NCBI GenBank assembly: GCA_029339195.1 | Contig: JAPTJF010000536.1 | Location: 1-39,399, forward strand | Length of the DNA: 39,399 nt | DNA from: Micractinium sp. NFX-FRZ | Lineage: Eukaryota; Chlorophyta; Trebouxiophyceae; Chlorellales; Chlorellaceae | Direction of reading: 5' to 3' | Shown: in pieces, positions 11,001 through 23,000 of the stretch | Position numbering within the stretch: the stretch's first letter is position 1 | Layout: every line of letters starts with the position of its first letter | Made by a program: the position numbers and the translations under genes | The notes under the pieces: generated by a model | What the model was told of the DNA's origin: nothing | Database searches by the model: none | What the model saw: only the letters and a program-made list of their open reading frames with translations

Positions 11001-14000
11001 TATTGGTAGTGGGCAGGCGGCCTCTTGCTGGCGGGGGCCTGCAAACAAGGATGGATTGGGAGGGAGAGGGTTGGACGGGTGGGGGGCAAAAATGGAGTGA
11101 CACAGAGGGACACAGTTAGAGAGGGCGGCGATGGGGCCGCCGCACAGCAGGGGCAGCAGAGGCAGCAAAGTGAGGCACCCAGGCAGCAGCCGCAGGCGTG
11201 CAGCAAGCTTGTGCTCATGCCAGTTCATGCTAGCGGTAGGGTGTAGAAAAGGGTTTAGAAACCCTAAAAACCCTAAACCCTAAACCCTGCCCTAGCGGCT
11301 GAGAGCTCACCCGGCCGCCAGCCTCGTCCACCCCTTCCACGGTGTATGGGTACATGTCGAGCGACAGAGGGAACTCAAAGCGGTCCTTGACCTGCACCCC
11401 AAGACATCGTATCAGCAACTAGACGGTTTAGCAGTCCGGGAGTGGCAGGCATGCCGGGCAGCAGCGGCCCGCCAAGCAGCGCATCCACTCGCTCCTCGGC
11501 ATGCCGCCCTCCCACCCTGCCTGACCTGGAAAAAACCGTCCTCACCTGCAAACCCGTACGCATAGGACCTACCTGGTAGCCCCTACTGCACCCCTAGCCC
11601 CCCGTCTCCACAACAGCTGTGCACCCCTAACGTCTTTCCCCCACCCCCACCTGGCAACACATGTGCGCCTCACCGCTTGGCCCACACTCCCCCGCCCTCG
11701 GCCACCCACCTTCCACCTCTGGTACGTCTCGTAGTCCCACTCAAAGCGCTTGAGGTGCAGCACCAGCGTGTGGGGCAGCTCCTTGATCAGCGTGCGCTTC
11801 TCAGCGTCCACCTGGCACAAGGGCGTGTGGGGGTAAGTGGACAGTGGGTCAGTTAGTGAGGTGGCGAGTTCGGGGGTTGGCTGAGGGTGTGGGAATGAGG
11901 GAGGGTGTGCATATTTCCGGCGTCAATGGAGGCAAGGCAGGAGGCAGCAAGTGGGCAACGCTGTGACCTGAAACGCCTGCACTCCTGCGCCTCATGCTCT
12001 TAAAATGCAACACAACAAACCACTGGCACGCTGTGCTCCCCACCCACCCGCGCCCTCAGCTTCTCACCAGCTTCCCCCTCACCTTCCTGCCCAGCTCCTC
12101 GCTGTGGTACTGGTTCTGCCCGTCCATCAGCTCCACGCTCACAAACGAGCGCAGGCTCTCGGCCAGCGTGCGCTTGCCCCGCACATCCAGGCTGATCTGG
12201 TAAAAGTCCTCGTCCTGCACAGCAAGGGGCGGATGGGCGGAAGACAATTGGCAGGGGTGCAAGTTGGGAAAAGGTGCATCCCAGGCCTTGCACCACTACC
12301 CAGCCTGACCCTGGCCAGGTCCCCGCCTGCTTGCCAGGAGTGGCAAGGGTGCGAGCAGGTGGGGTCACAGGTGTTCCGAAGGCCCCCACACTGACCAGCT
12401 CAGCCCCATAGGCGCAGGGGAGGGAGCTGATCCCAGCAGCCCGTCCCTCTCGCCCTCGGATCTCCTCCCGCCCGGCCCGGCCGCCCACATGACGCCACAG
12501 CGCCCCCCCGCCCTCACCCGCTCGCTGCGGTACTGCGGCGCCTCCACCACGGTGATCAGCTGGGCCCAGGTGCCCCCCAGGGCGGCGTGGATGGCACGCG
12601 GGCAGCTCTGCGGGGCGGGCAGGCAGGCAGGCAGGCAGGCAAGCAGAGCGTGGTGGCGTGAGGCGGGGCGGGAATGCGGCAGCTTGGGAGGCATCCGCCC
12701 TGGGGGCAGGCATGTAGCAGCACAGCACGCACAGCGCGGAGGAGGAGACCGTGGTGGCAGCATAGGGGAGGCGGTCGCGCCCCTACGCCAAGCCCCGCCG
12801 CCTCCAATTACCCACCCGTGCGCCTGCACAAATACACACACACTCTTCCTCAGCAGCCAGCTGCCCCACCTGTGCTCGCAGGTGTTCGTCCACCGAGTCC
12901 TGCAGGCGGGTGAAGAACTCGTAGGCATCCTGGTGCTCCCTGCGGTGGTTTGATGTTTGGGGGAAGGGAGACGGGTGGGCACAGCAGCAAAGGTGAACAG
13001 GTAAGCGATGTGGGGGGTCAGCAGTGCGCATGGCAGCGCTTGAGCACATGGGCCAGGCAGCGGAGGCGCCGAATGCACGGCGCAAGATGCAGCATGGCAC
13101 TCCCCCACGTGCTCTGCGTGCTCACAGTGCCCAGCTGCTGCCACGTTCTGATGCCAGGAGTACCACCCACCCACCCCCACACACACCCACACACACTCAC
13201 CCACCGAAGCTCTGCATGCTTCAACTGCCCAGCTGCCAACGTCTGACATTGTGCCAACCCACCTGATGTTGACGGGCTGCCCATCATAGTCCTTGAAGGC
13301 CCTCCAGAAGCCACGTGGCTCAAACCAGGGCTCCACACCCTCCGCCAGGTGGGCAAACATGGTCTGTGAGACACGGTGGGGAGGGGGTGGGGCGGGGAGG
13401 AAGTGTGGGGCAAGCCAGTTGGCCAGGCATCAGGGGATGTGTGGGGGCGGGGATCAGCGGGGCAAGTTGGTAGCCGCGGTGTGTGTGGGGGGCCAGGTGG
13501 GCAAGCATTGTTGTCGGTTCATGGCAACGCAGGTGCAGGCGCGTGCAGGATGCAGGCACTTAGGCTAAGGGTTGACAGGTCAGCACCGCCAGGTCAGCAC
13601 TGCCAGCTCACCTGCAGCTGGTGGAAGACGCTGTCCGCCTGCTCCTCAGCGGGCACAGCGGGGGCGCTGAGCACCAGGCGCCTGCACATGTGGGCAAGTG
13701 AGCAGGTGGCCGGGGCGGGGCGGCGGGCAAGGCGGCAGGCTGAGCAGGCGGGGGGCAGGGGCAAGCCAGGCTGGCTGATACAACTCAGGGGGGCAGGCAC
13801 GTGCCGCGCCTGTGGCAGCGAGCCATTGTATGCCCAGCGGCGTACACGAGCACTGGTCAGGCTAGCTCTGGGGGAGGCCGCAGGGTGGGGCAAAGGTGCC
13901 AGGGCATGCCACGCCGCACGCCACGTCGCCAGAGCGCAGGCAAAGAGGGCCGATGGGCCGGGGCCCAGCCGCTGATGGTGGGCTGCATGATGGCACTTTG

Positions 14001-17000
14001 GCCAAGGGCCGGTGGGACGGGTGGCCCCCCTCACCTAATCGTGGGCTGCATGAAGAGCTGCTGGAAGACGGAGCTCATGTAGCAGGTGGCCCCGCCGTTC
14101 TGCAGCCCCGCAAACGCGCTGCGAGGCGGGGAGCAGAGGGGAGGGAGGGGAGGCATGGGTGACCGGGTGGGCAAGTGGAGAGGCAGGGCGGGTGCGGCAG
14201 TGGTGGTGCGAGACATGGCAGGCAAGGAGGCGGTGGGGCACACCCCAGCGCTGTCGGCAGCGCAGGCGGTGGCCCGGCCCAACTTTTGATCCCCCATGCT
14301 TAAGAAAGGTAGGAAAAAACGGAGGAAAAAACGGAGGAATTAAGAGCCGCCGGCCGGGGGGGGGAGCTCACCCCGGGGCGCGAAGCGTCTGCAGCGTGAC
14401 GTTGCCAAACTGCTGCGTGAGCACGGATGGGGCGTAGCCGTGCACCCATGTCATCAGCTGCTCCTGAGCCTGGCGCCAGCAGCCGCTGTCGTGGAGGGCC
14501 AGATCCAGCAGCAGGTCAAACGCCGCCTCCCGGTCGGCGCTGCCGCTGCTGCCGGGGCCCACGCCATGCATGCGTGCTGCCATGATGCAGCGCTGCGCCG
14601 ACGCGTCTGCGGCAGCCAGCGCCGCTGCCGCTGCTGCGGGGGTCACTGCTTGCGCGGGTGCCGCTGCTGCAGGCGGCTGGCCGCCCTCCGCCTGCCCGGC
14701 AGCCGTGGCGCCATCGCCGAGCCCCTGTTGTCCTGCCGCTGCCACCGCAGCGGTACTGTCTGCGGCCAGGCGTTGCAGGCGGGCGCTCTCCCGGATGCGG
14801 TGTGCCGTCAGTGCCGGGAAGCAGCAGTGCTGGATGAGCTGGCTCACCAAGCCGCAGCTCTGCAGGCCGGGGCAGCGGCGTGCGGATAGGTTGGCTTTGG
14901 ATGAGTAGATCAAGGACGGTGCAAAGCGCTGGGTCAGATTGAGTTGGCCCGACCCGCCAGCTGTCCGGCAGCTGTACCCGCCCCCCGGCATCATCCCAAC
15001 ATTGACCTGCTCCCACCCGCCACCCCACCGTGCCCACTCACCACCCCGACCTCCCGGCAGTCCAGCCTGCGTATGAGCGCCCCCACCACACTGGCCAGCC
15101 CATCGATGGGCTCCAGCCCAGCCATCGCCCCCTGCAGCCGCTGCAGCAGCGTGCCCAGCAGCTGGCGCGCGGCGGGGAACTGCGGGCGACAGAGACGGGA
15201 GGGAGGGCAGAGGGAGGACGGGACGAGCGGTCAAGGAAGGAGGCATGTGATCGCCTGCTGAGCTGCACATTCCAGCGCTGGCCTCGCACCCCCACAGCAG
15301 GCACAGCGCTTGCGAACACACACGCAGGCACACAACCACACACACATCACACACCTGCGACATGACAACTCCGCCCATCCATTCCGGACACACGCACCTC
15401 ATACACACACAACCGGCACAGCAGGCCTCCCAACCCACTTCTGAGCAATCTACAGCAGGCAGCCCACCTCTAAGTAGTGCACAGCAGGCAGCCCATCTAT
15501 AAGTAGCTCAAAGCAGGCAGCCCATCTATAAATAGCTCACACAGCCAGCCCACCTCTGAGTAGTCCAGCGTGTCGATAAAGTGGTTGCACAGCGCCAGCT
15601 GCTCCCGGCCGGCACCGCCCCCGCCTGCATCACTGTCGCCGCCCGCCTCGCCCGCCACCAGCAGCAGCGGCTGCACGATGCGCTCGAAAGCCCAGCGGTG
15701 CGCGGGTGCCGAAGCGCCGGCAAAGGCGGGCAGCCACTCTGCCGCCATCTGGCGCAGGGGCGGGCGGGTGGGGTGCAGCAGCATGCGGCGCACCGCCGCC
15801 TCTGCGATGCCCCCCTCCTCCTTGGTCACCACCAGCACCGCTGCGCTGCTCTGGCTGGCCAGCTGCTTGAGCAGCAGCAGCGCCTGTTGGCAGAGCTCGC
15901 CCAGCTGAAAGGAGTCGACATCCAGTGCCACGTCTGCTGAGGCGGCAGCGGCGGCGGCGGCAGCAGCGCCCGTCGCCTGCTGCTGCTGGCCTGGCAGGGC
16001 GGCGGCAGGGTCGCAGCCCAAGGTGGCGCACAGCATGCGCAGCGTGTAGCGTGCCACAGCTGGGGCCAGGGCAGCCAGAGCTGCTGCCGCCGCCTCCAGC
16101 TCCGCCGCCGCCGCCGCCTCCACCGCCGCTGCCTGCCCGGGCGCCGCGGCCTGCTCGGCGTCGCTGCCGGCAGCAGCCGGGGCTGCGGGCTCGCCATCCA
16201 GAGAGGCTGCCGCCATACTGACTGATGGGCTGGGGTCGGGAGCCAGTGCTGCCTCAGGCGAGCCCGGGCGTGCACCCGTGCTGCCGCCGTCCTCAGCCGC
16301 AGCAGTGGCAGAGCCGCCATCCACTTGCATGCTGGTTGGCTCGCTGCCCAGGGCCGCCCACCCCGCCCCCGCTGCCGCCTCTGCCTGCTCGCCGCCCGCC
16401 CCTGGCTCCCGCTCCTGCTGCGCCGCCGCGGATGCCGCCGCCGCCGCTGCCGCGATGTGCTGCCTGTCCAGCGCCTCGTGGATGCGATGCAGCAGCAGCA
16501 GCATGGCGGTGTGGGTGGCCGCCGCCACTGCGGGGTCCGTCACCGCCGCCGCTGCCGCCGCTGCGCCCGCTGCGCCTGCTGCGCCTGCTGCGCCGCCCTG
16601 GCCCGCGACCTGCTGCGTGGCAAGATCCAGCAGCACCTCCAGCCCCCCCGACAGCAGCAGGCGGCGCTGCAAGGCCTCAGCCTCGGCAGCCGCCGCCTGC
16701 GTCTCTGCCACCGCCGCGCCGCCCTCGCCGCGCGGCGTCGCCTGCTGCGGGAACAGCAGCCCGCCGAGCACCTGGAGCAGGTACATGAAGACGGCGGGCG
16801 GGATAGCGGTGAGGGCCTCCGCCGCCTGCCCCGCGCCCCTCGTGACCGCCGCCGCCGTGTGCCAGCTCTGCATCACCGCGCGCAGCTGCTGCCCGCCGTT
16901 GGGCGCGTGCAGCAGGGTGGACAGCAGGCGGCGAGCCTGCCCGCAGGTGGGCAGCACGCTCAGCAGGTGAAGGGCGGAGGCCACGAGCTGGCTGCCGCCC

Positions 17001-20000
17001 GCCCCCCCGCCGCCGCCAGCCGGGGTGGAGGCGGCCGCAGCGGCTGCCGGGGGCTGCGCCAGCGCCAGCGCCAGGCTGTACACCTCCAGCTGCAGGGCGG
17101 TACAGGCAATAGCAAATGGGTGAGGTGGGTCGGTGAACGGGTGGGCCATGTCACAGCGTGGCACAGCACCGCCCAGTGCTGGGCACCGCCTCAGCCCCGC
17201 TTGCCTGGCTGGCCAGCGCCTGGCTGGCTGCGCCGGCTGCCGCCTCTGCCGCCAGGTTGTGCCCCGAGTATGAATTGGGCTTGGGGGTCAGCTGCGCCAT
17301 CAGCAGCTGCCGCCCAGCCCGGCTGAAGGCCAGGGTGACGCCATCGCTCTCAAACTCACGCCCCTGCCAGGTGGATGGGGTGAAAGGCAAAGGCGGGTGT
17401 CAAAGAGCTGGTGGGTGGGCAGGAAGGCAGGCAGGCTGGCTGGCCAGCAGCAGAGGCGGGCAGGCGGGAGGGAGGCAGGGAGGCCATGCACAACGCACAT
17501 GACGCAGCACGCAAGCCCACAGGCGCGGGCATGTATTGGCTTGGCTTCAGCCCCGATGCAGGCGTGCCATGCCATGCCTCACCCCTCCCAGCAAGCGTAT
17601 GAACTGAGGCGGCCTGCCCAGCCACTCGGCCACGGTGCGCCGCAGCTCCCCCACCGGCAGGTTGGAGGGCAGGCGCAGCTCCAGCTTCTGTGGCTTGTGG
17701 CCCTGCAGGGGTGGGGAGGACGGAGGGGGAAGGGTCACAGCAAGGGAGGTGAACCAGGGTTTCAGGAAGCGGCACCTGCTGTTGGGGCCTGGGGCCTTGA
17801 GGGTAGGTGATAGGGGTGTTTGGGTCTGAAGGTCAACAGTGCACGCGATACATGAAAAGGTGTTGGGTTGGGTGGAGGGCCGGCGGGCTCCAACTGTTGA
17901 GGCCCTGCAGCGGCACAGGCACTGGGAGGCGGCAGGGGAGCGTAAGAGAGGGCACCACGGCTCGGGGTGTCGGGGCGACGGCGGCAGGAGGCCTCAGCAG
18001 CTCGTCACTCCTCATGCCGCTGTTGTCCGCCATCCAGCGCAGCCTTCGAGTCGAGCTGCTCCCAGGCGCAAGTGCGTCTGCCAGCCAGCACCACTTTCGA
18101 GGAGCGAGCGCACCCAGCAAACAGTCAGAGATGGCCAGCCAAGCCAGCCAAGCTGCAGGGGGAGGCCCTAGGTGTGGGGCCCCGGCTGAACATGGCACAT
18201 ACATACAATACACACATAAACACCTTTATGGCACAGCCAATACAATGCATAAACACCTGCATGGCACACACACCTGCTGGGCGGGCAGCTGCACGCACAC
18301 AGCCAGCTCCGAGCCCTGCCAGGACGAGCAGTGCGCAGGCGGCTGCGGCATGCGGCGGCCCTGCAGGGAGCGAGCAGGGGGCGCACCGGTGGGTGGGGGG
18401 GCAGGGTGGGAGGGTGGGCTGGGGCGGGGCGGCCGCCGGTGCATGCCGCAGCAGCTGCATCTGACGGCTGTTGGCACGGCACTGCCCGCCTACACACAAA
18501 CAACAACAGACCCCCCCCCCGGTCACGCTATCCCCCTGCTCACACTACCCACCTGGCACTCTTCTGCCAGCAGGGCCATGTACCGCAGTATGCGCTGGCA
18601 CTCCTGCACCGCCTGCACCAGCGGCGCCTCGCCCGCCGCGCAGCCGGCGAGCTCGGCAAAGGCGCGGGGCGGCGCAAACCAGTGCTGCGACAGAGCGGCC
18701 GCCTGCGCCGCCTGCGCCGCCTGCTCCTGTGTGGGCCCTGCTGCCTGCTGTGCGCCATCCCCCGCCCGCGCTTGGCTGCCGCCGCCGCCGCCGCCACCGC
18801 CGCTGTGGGCGCCCATGGGCACACGCTCCTGCAGCTGCTTCAGGCAGTTGCTGACTTCCTCAGCAATCAGATTCCGCCACACCTCCAGGTCGTCGCTGCA
18901 CAGGGCCCGCAGCTGCCGGGTGCTGACCACCGCCAGATGCTGGGCCACCGTGCGTGCCATGACCGGGCTTGGGGTGTGCAGCATGGCGGCGTGCAGGAAC
19001 TTGCGCACCGGCACCAGGGTGTGCTGCACGCGGGGGTTGGAGGGTGCCAGGGGGAGCGGTGTTAGGGCGGCGAGGTGGGCGTTCAGGTGGTTTGGAGGCC
19101 GTCGGTTCCCACCTCCCCACGGGTGGTGCAGGAACAGTGCACTGCCCTCACCAAAGCATGCACACCGTGCCATGCACATCGTGCCATGCACACCGTGACA
19201 TGCATCGCCGTGCCATACACACCGCGACATGCATGCGCCGTGCGCTTCCCCCCGGCCGCCCAGCCCCCCCCCCACTCCTCACCATTGTGACGCGTGCGCT
19301 GTACGTCCCAATGTCGTCCGCACCCAGCTCTGTGTCCCACGCGCTGCAGGAGGTAGAGGAGGCAGGGCACGGGCAGGCCGCGAGGCGGGTGGGTGGGTGC
19401 GCGGGCAGGGGGGATCAGCGAGGGCGAGCGAGCGAGCGCACCGGTGTGGACGCCACGTCGTGAAGCAGCGCACATCGGCTAGCCCGCTCGCTGCACCCGC
19501 CCCGGAGATGCCAGCCATCCATTCATACCCAGTTCCGCCACCCTCACCGCCCCTGCTCCGCTGGTCACATAACACAGAATCTCCTGAGATGCGTCAGGAG
19601 ATGCATTGGCACTCACTGGGACAGGGCGACCATGTATGTCAGGAAGCAGCGCCAGGCGTGGTGGGTCAGCTGGGCGGGGGGCAGCTGGCACAGGCTGTCG
19701 ACAAAGAACTTGGCTGCAGCGGGGGACAGCGGGGCAGAGGAGGGGGTGTTGGGAGGGGGTGGCAGGAGGCGGGTGGCAGGAGGGGTGGTGGGAGGGGTTG
19801 ATAGGAGCGGGGGCAAAGGGGTGGCAGGGCAGGAGGAGTTCGGTTCAGGGGTGAGGCAGTTGACAGCTGGGTGGGCAGAGGCCGCAAAACATGTTGGCTT
19901 GGGTGCCGGGGGACAGAGGGGTTGTTGAGGGGCAGGGGGGAGAGGGCGTGAAGGCACGTGGCGGAAGAAGGCGTGGGGCTGGGGAGCTGGGGCAGGAGGG

Positions 20001-23000
20001 AGCGGGTTGGGCTTGAGGAGAGAGAGAGTCCCGTTCTTGCGTGGTCCATCCTGCCTGTCCGCTCAGCAGCCCGCCTCTGCCCCCACCCCGACCCCAGTCT
20101 GCCTGCCACAGCGTGCATCGCCTCCTCCTGCTTTCCCCTGCCTTTGCCTGGCCCACCCCTCTGAAATGAAGCGAGTGCACAAGACGGGGGGAGCAGCCCG
20201 CGCTCACCTGCCACCTCCTGCATCACCTCCTTGCGCCCCTCCCCCACCATGCGTGCAATCAGGGCCCAGGCCTGCTGGGAGTCGTAGGAGCACACAGCCT
20301 CCCCTGTGGCCCAGTCATACATGCACTCAAGCTGCTCCTGCAGCAGCGGGGGGCAGGGGGGTGGGCGGGCAGGGGAGGGTCACAGGGCAGGAGGGGTAGG
20401 CAGGGGGAGGCCGTGGGGGAGGACCAAAGTGGGGCGGGCAGCATCAGCGGGATGATGAGCCAGGCAGCACGCCTGCAAGCCGCAGCCCAGCACCGGCCAT
20501 CACCTCGCACGCAGGGCCCCGCCCCATCAAGCAAGAAGCAGCAGGAAGAGGTTGCCCGTCAGACGGCCTGGCGCAGCAGGCGCGCGTGACAACACAACCT
20601 GCACATTGCCTCTGGCCTGGGCGGGGCGCCCCCCAGTTCACAGCAACAGCACCCCAACGAGCGGATACCACCCCACCCCACACAACACGCCTCGCCTCCC
20701 CCTCCGCCGCCCTGCCCCGCCCCCAGCAGGGACCCAGCTTGCCGGCAGCAGGAAGAAGTTGCCCTTGAGGACGACTTTGTGCAACAGATGCATCCACGCA
20801 TCCACCGCCTCTTTGTGGGAGAAGGCGCCCGCCGGCGGCCCCTCGTCATGCACCAGCGCCCGTGCGGCAGCGTCCGTGGGGGGCAGAACGGCGACGGATG
20901 CCCCGGCCACAGCTGCTGGTGCCGCGGCAGCTGAAGCGGGGGCAGCTGCAGGGGCAGCTGCTGCGGGGGCGTCTGCTGCAGCCGTGGCGGCGGTATCGCC
21001 CGCAGTGCCGGCGGCGGCCGCCAGGGCGGCGCGCTGCGCTGCCAGCCAGCGCGTGTAATTCGTCATCACGCAGCGCAGCAGCTCGGCCCCCGGGTTCAGC
21101 TGCCTCATGATGGCCTGCATGCGATCCTGCTTCCAGAGGCAGGGGGGAAGAGGGGGCAGGGTTGTGGGGAGGTGGGCGACGGTGGGATGTGGGATTGATC
21201 CATCAGCTGCACGCGCTAGCAAGGCCGGCTGGCCCAAACAGCCAGCCCCGCAGTGGCAAAAGAAAGCAGGGCTCGTCAGTGACTTTCCGTGGCGGTACAG
21301 TACATGCACATTGCGGTACAGTATATGCACATTGCAGTGCAGTACATGTGCGCTGCAGTGCAGTACAAGAAACAGCATGCATGCGGGAGCGTCACGTAGC
21401 CAGCAGTCCCCGCCCGCCCGCCCACCCACCGGCTTTTGCCAGATGTTTGACAGCAGGGAGAGCAGGACGACCGCAGCGGGCACAGCGCGCGGGGTGTCCA
21501 GGCTGTCGATGCACAGCCGCGCCGCCGCCTGGCTGCACCCTTCCCGCCCCAACTGTGCATCATACGCGGTGCACAGCTCCACAACTGCGGCAACATACGA
21601 AGATTAGTGTGTGGGCATAGCTGTGTTTATGCCAATTTGACACACTGGAAAGTGCAAGGCTGTGGTGCACACCAGGCGTCCAGTGAGTGCATCATCAGGG
21701 GTGCGGTAACCCGACAGGACCGCGAGAATTTTAGACCACCTATGCAGGAAACACAAGGGACGCCGGCCCATTTCAAGCGAAACACACTGCTGGGTGCCAG
21801 TCATTACATGACGCGCCACACTTGCCTGCCTGGCTGCCCGCCACCTCGGGGGGCGCATCCTCCCGCAGCTGTATGCCCAGCAGGCAGTTCAGCACCTCCT
21901 GCCACATGCGGGCCTGCAGAGAGAGAGCGGGGAGGTGGGGAGGCAGAGAGACGAGGGCTGAGTGGGCAATTCAGCGTTTTCACGCCACATGCGGGCCTGC
22001 ACAGAACCCAAGGCAGCGGCGCAGCGGGGCAGGTGCGCCATGTAGAGTTGGGGTGAGGCAAGACGGGCAGCCCTCCCTTCCTGCATCCCCCAAACAAGCA
22101 CCAAGTACCAGGACCCTACCCCGCCTGCCGTCAGCCACCTGCCCTCCAGGGAGCCCCCTCCCCTCCCCCTTCCTCCTTGCCTGCGTGTCCTACAATCCCT
22201 AAAACCCTATAACCCCCCTGCTTGCCTGCGTGTCCTGCTGCGCCATGCCCACCAGCAGGCTGCAGATGGAGGCGGTCTCCGCCACCCCGCTGGCGGCGGC
22301 GCGGGCTTGCAGGCGCTGGAAGAGGTGCGACAGCTGGGCGCTCTTCATGTGCGGGCCCAAGCTGGCCAGGATGGCGTACGCGTTGCTCTTCACGCCCTCA
22401 AACGTGGTGGCGTCTGCAGGGGAGGGAGGGGAGGGAGCAGGGCTGCCGGGTGAGGGAGTGGAGGCGGATGGGGGGCAGGGGGGTGGGTGCAGGGAGCACA
22501 GGGGGCACGAAAGCCGGGCGTGGGGAGCGGTGCGCTGGGAGCAGGTCCGTCCGAGCCTGGAGCCTGGGAAGCATCGGGGGGGGGCGGGCATCGGTTGAAA
22601 GCAGGCAGGCAGGCAGGCGCGGGCCCTGCTGCCTGTTGTTGGCTTGCCATGCCACACACCCGTTGGTGAGCTGCCTGCTGACGCCGCACCCCACAACCAG
22701 CCCTCCCACTCCCACCCAACAGCGCCCACCCTCGGTGAGCTGCCTGTTGTTGCTGGCCCCCCCAGCCCCCCCAGCACACCCTGCTGAGCTGCCAGTTGCC
22801 CCACCCCGCAACCAGCCCTCCCACCCCCCACCCAACAGCGCCCACCCTCGGTGAGCTGCCAGAGGAAGGCGATGGAATCCTCCGCCAGAGAGCCCTGCTG
22901 CAGCAGCATGCTCAGCACGCGCTGAGCCTGCAGGGGCAGGGCGGGGCGGGCGGGGCGAGGTGGAGGAGGAGGTAGGGGACGACAGTCAGGGGCCAGGGCC

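Larger units (their letters stand above)
10072..14118 (-). other. USP catalytic domain, exons 25-35
   Basis: The Cys box reads [19 protein letters not shown] with the nucleophile at about residue 1909 (codon at 14082-14084). The QQD-type box reads [20 protein letters not shown] (exon at 12870-12939). [11 protein letters not shown] is in the exon at 11710-11811. The His box reads [17 protein letters not shown] with His about 2169 (exon at 10934-11038). The Asp box reads [12 protein letters not shown] with Asp about 2187 (exon at 10520-10639). The domain closes with [11 protein letters not shown]. All three triad residues are present, so an active enzyme is expected. The four positions that hold zinc-ribbon cysteines in many relatives are not cysteine here: [10 protein letters not shown] and YHSEELGRK. 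Confidence 0.9.
17205..18360 (-). other. Ubiquitin-like segment N-terminal to the catalytic domain (exons 19-21)
   Basis: Joined exons 18274-18360, 17583-17702 and 17205-17363 give [33 protein letters not shown], and FIRLLGG followed by [16 protein letters not shown]. The spacing resembles the beta-hairpin, helix and IRL...G.EF...TL pattern of ubiquitin-like folds found before the catalytic domain in large USPs. The fold call is by pattern only. The last exon may end at a GC donor (17205) or at a GT donor 18 bases further (17187). Both keep the frame. Confidence 0.5.

Noticed and set aside
16278..17326. Plus-strand open frames opposite the 1.5-kb protease exon
   Set aside because: They are mirror frames of an Ala-rich exon. 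They consist of Arg/Pro/Ala strings with no motif.
17807..19198. Long plus-strand open frame of 463 codons
   Set aside because: It lies opposite phase-consistent exons of the protease (18553-19023, 18274-18360), has no family motif and is a shadow of high-GC coding sequence.
19155..19245. CRISPR-like look of the 16-base repeats
   Set aside because: Units are imperfect and directly adjacent without unique spacers, and the locus is a eukaryotic intron.
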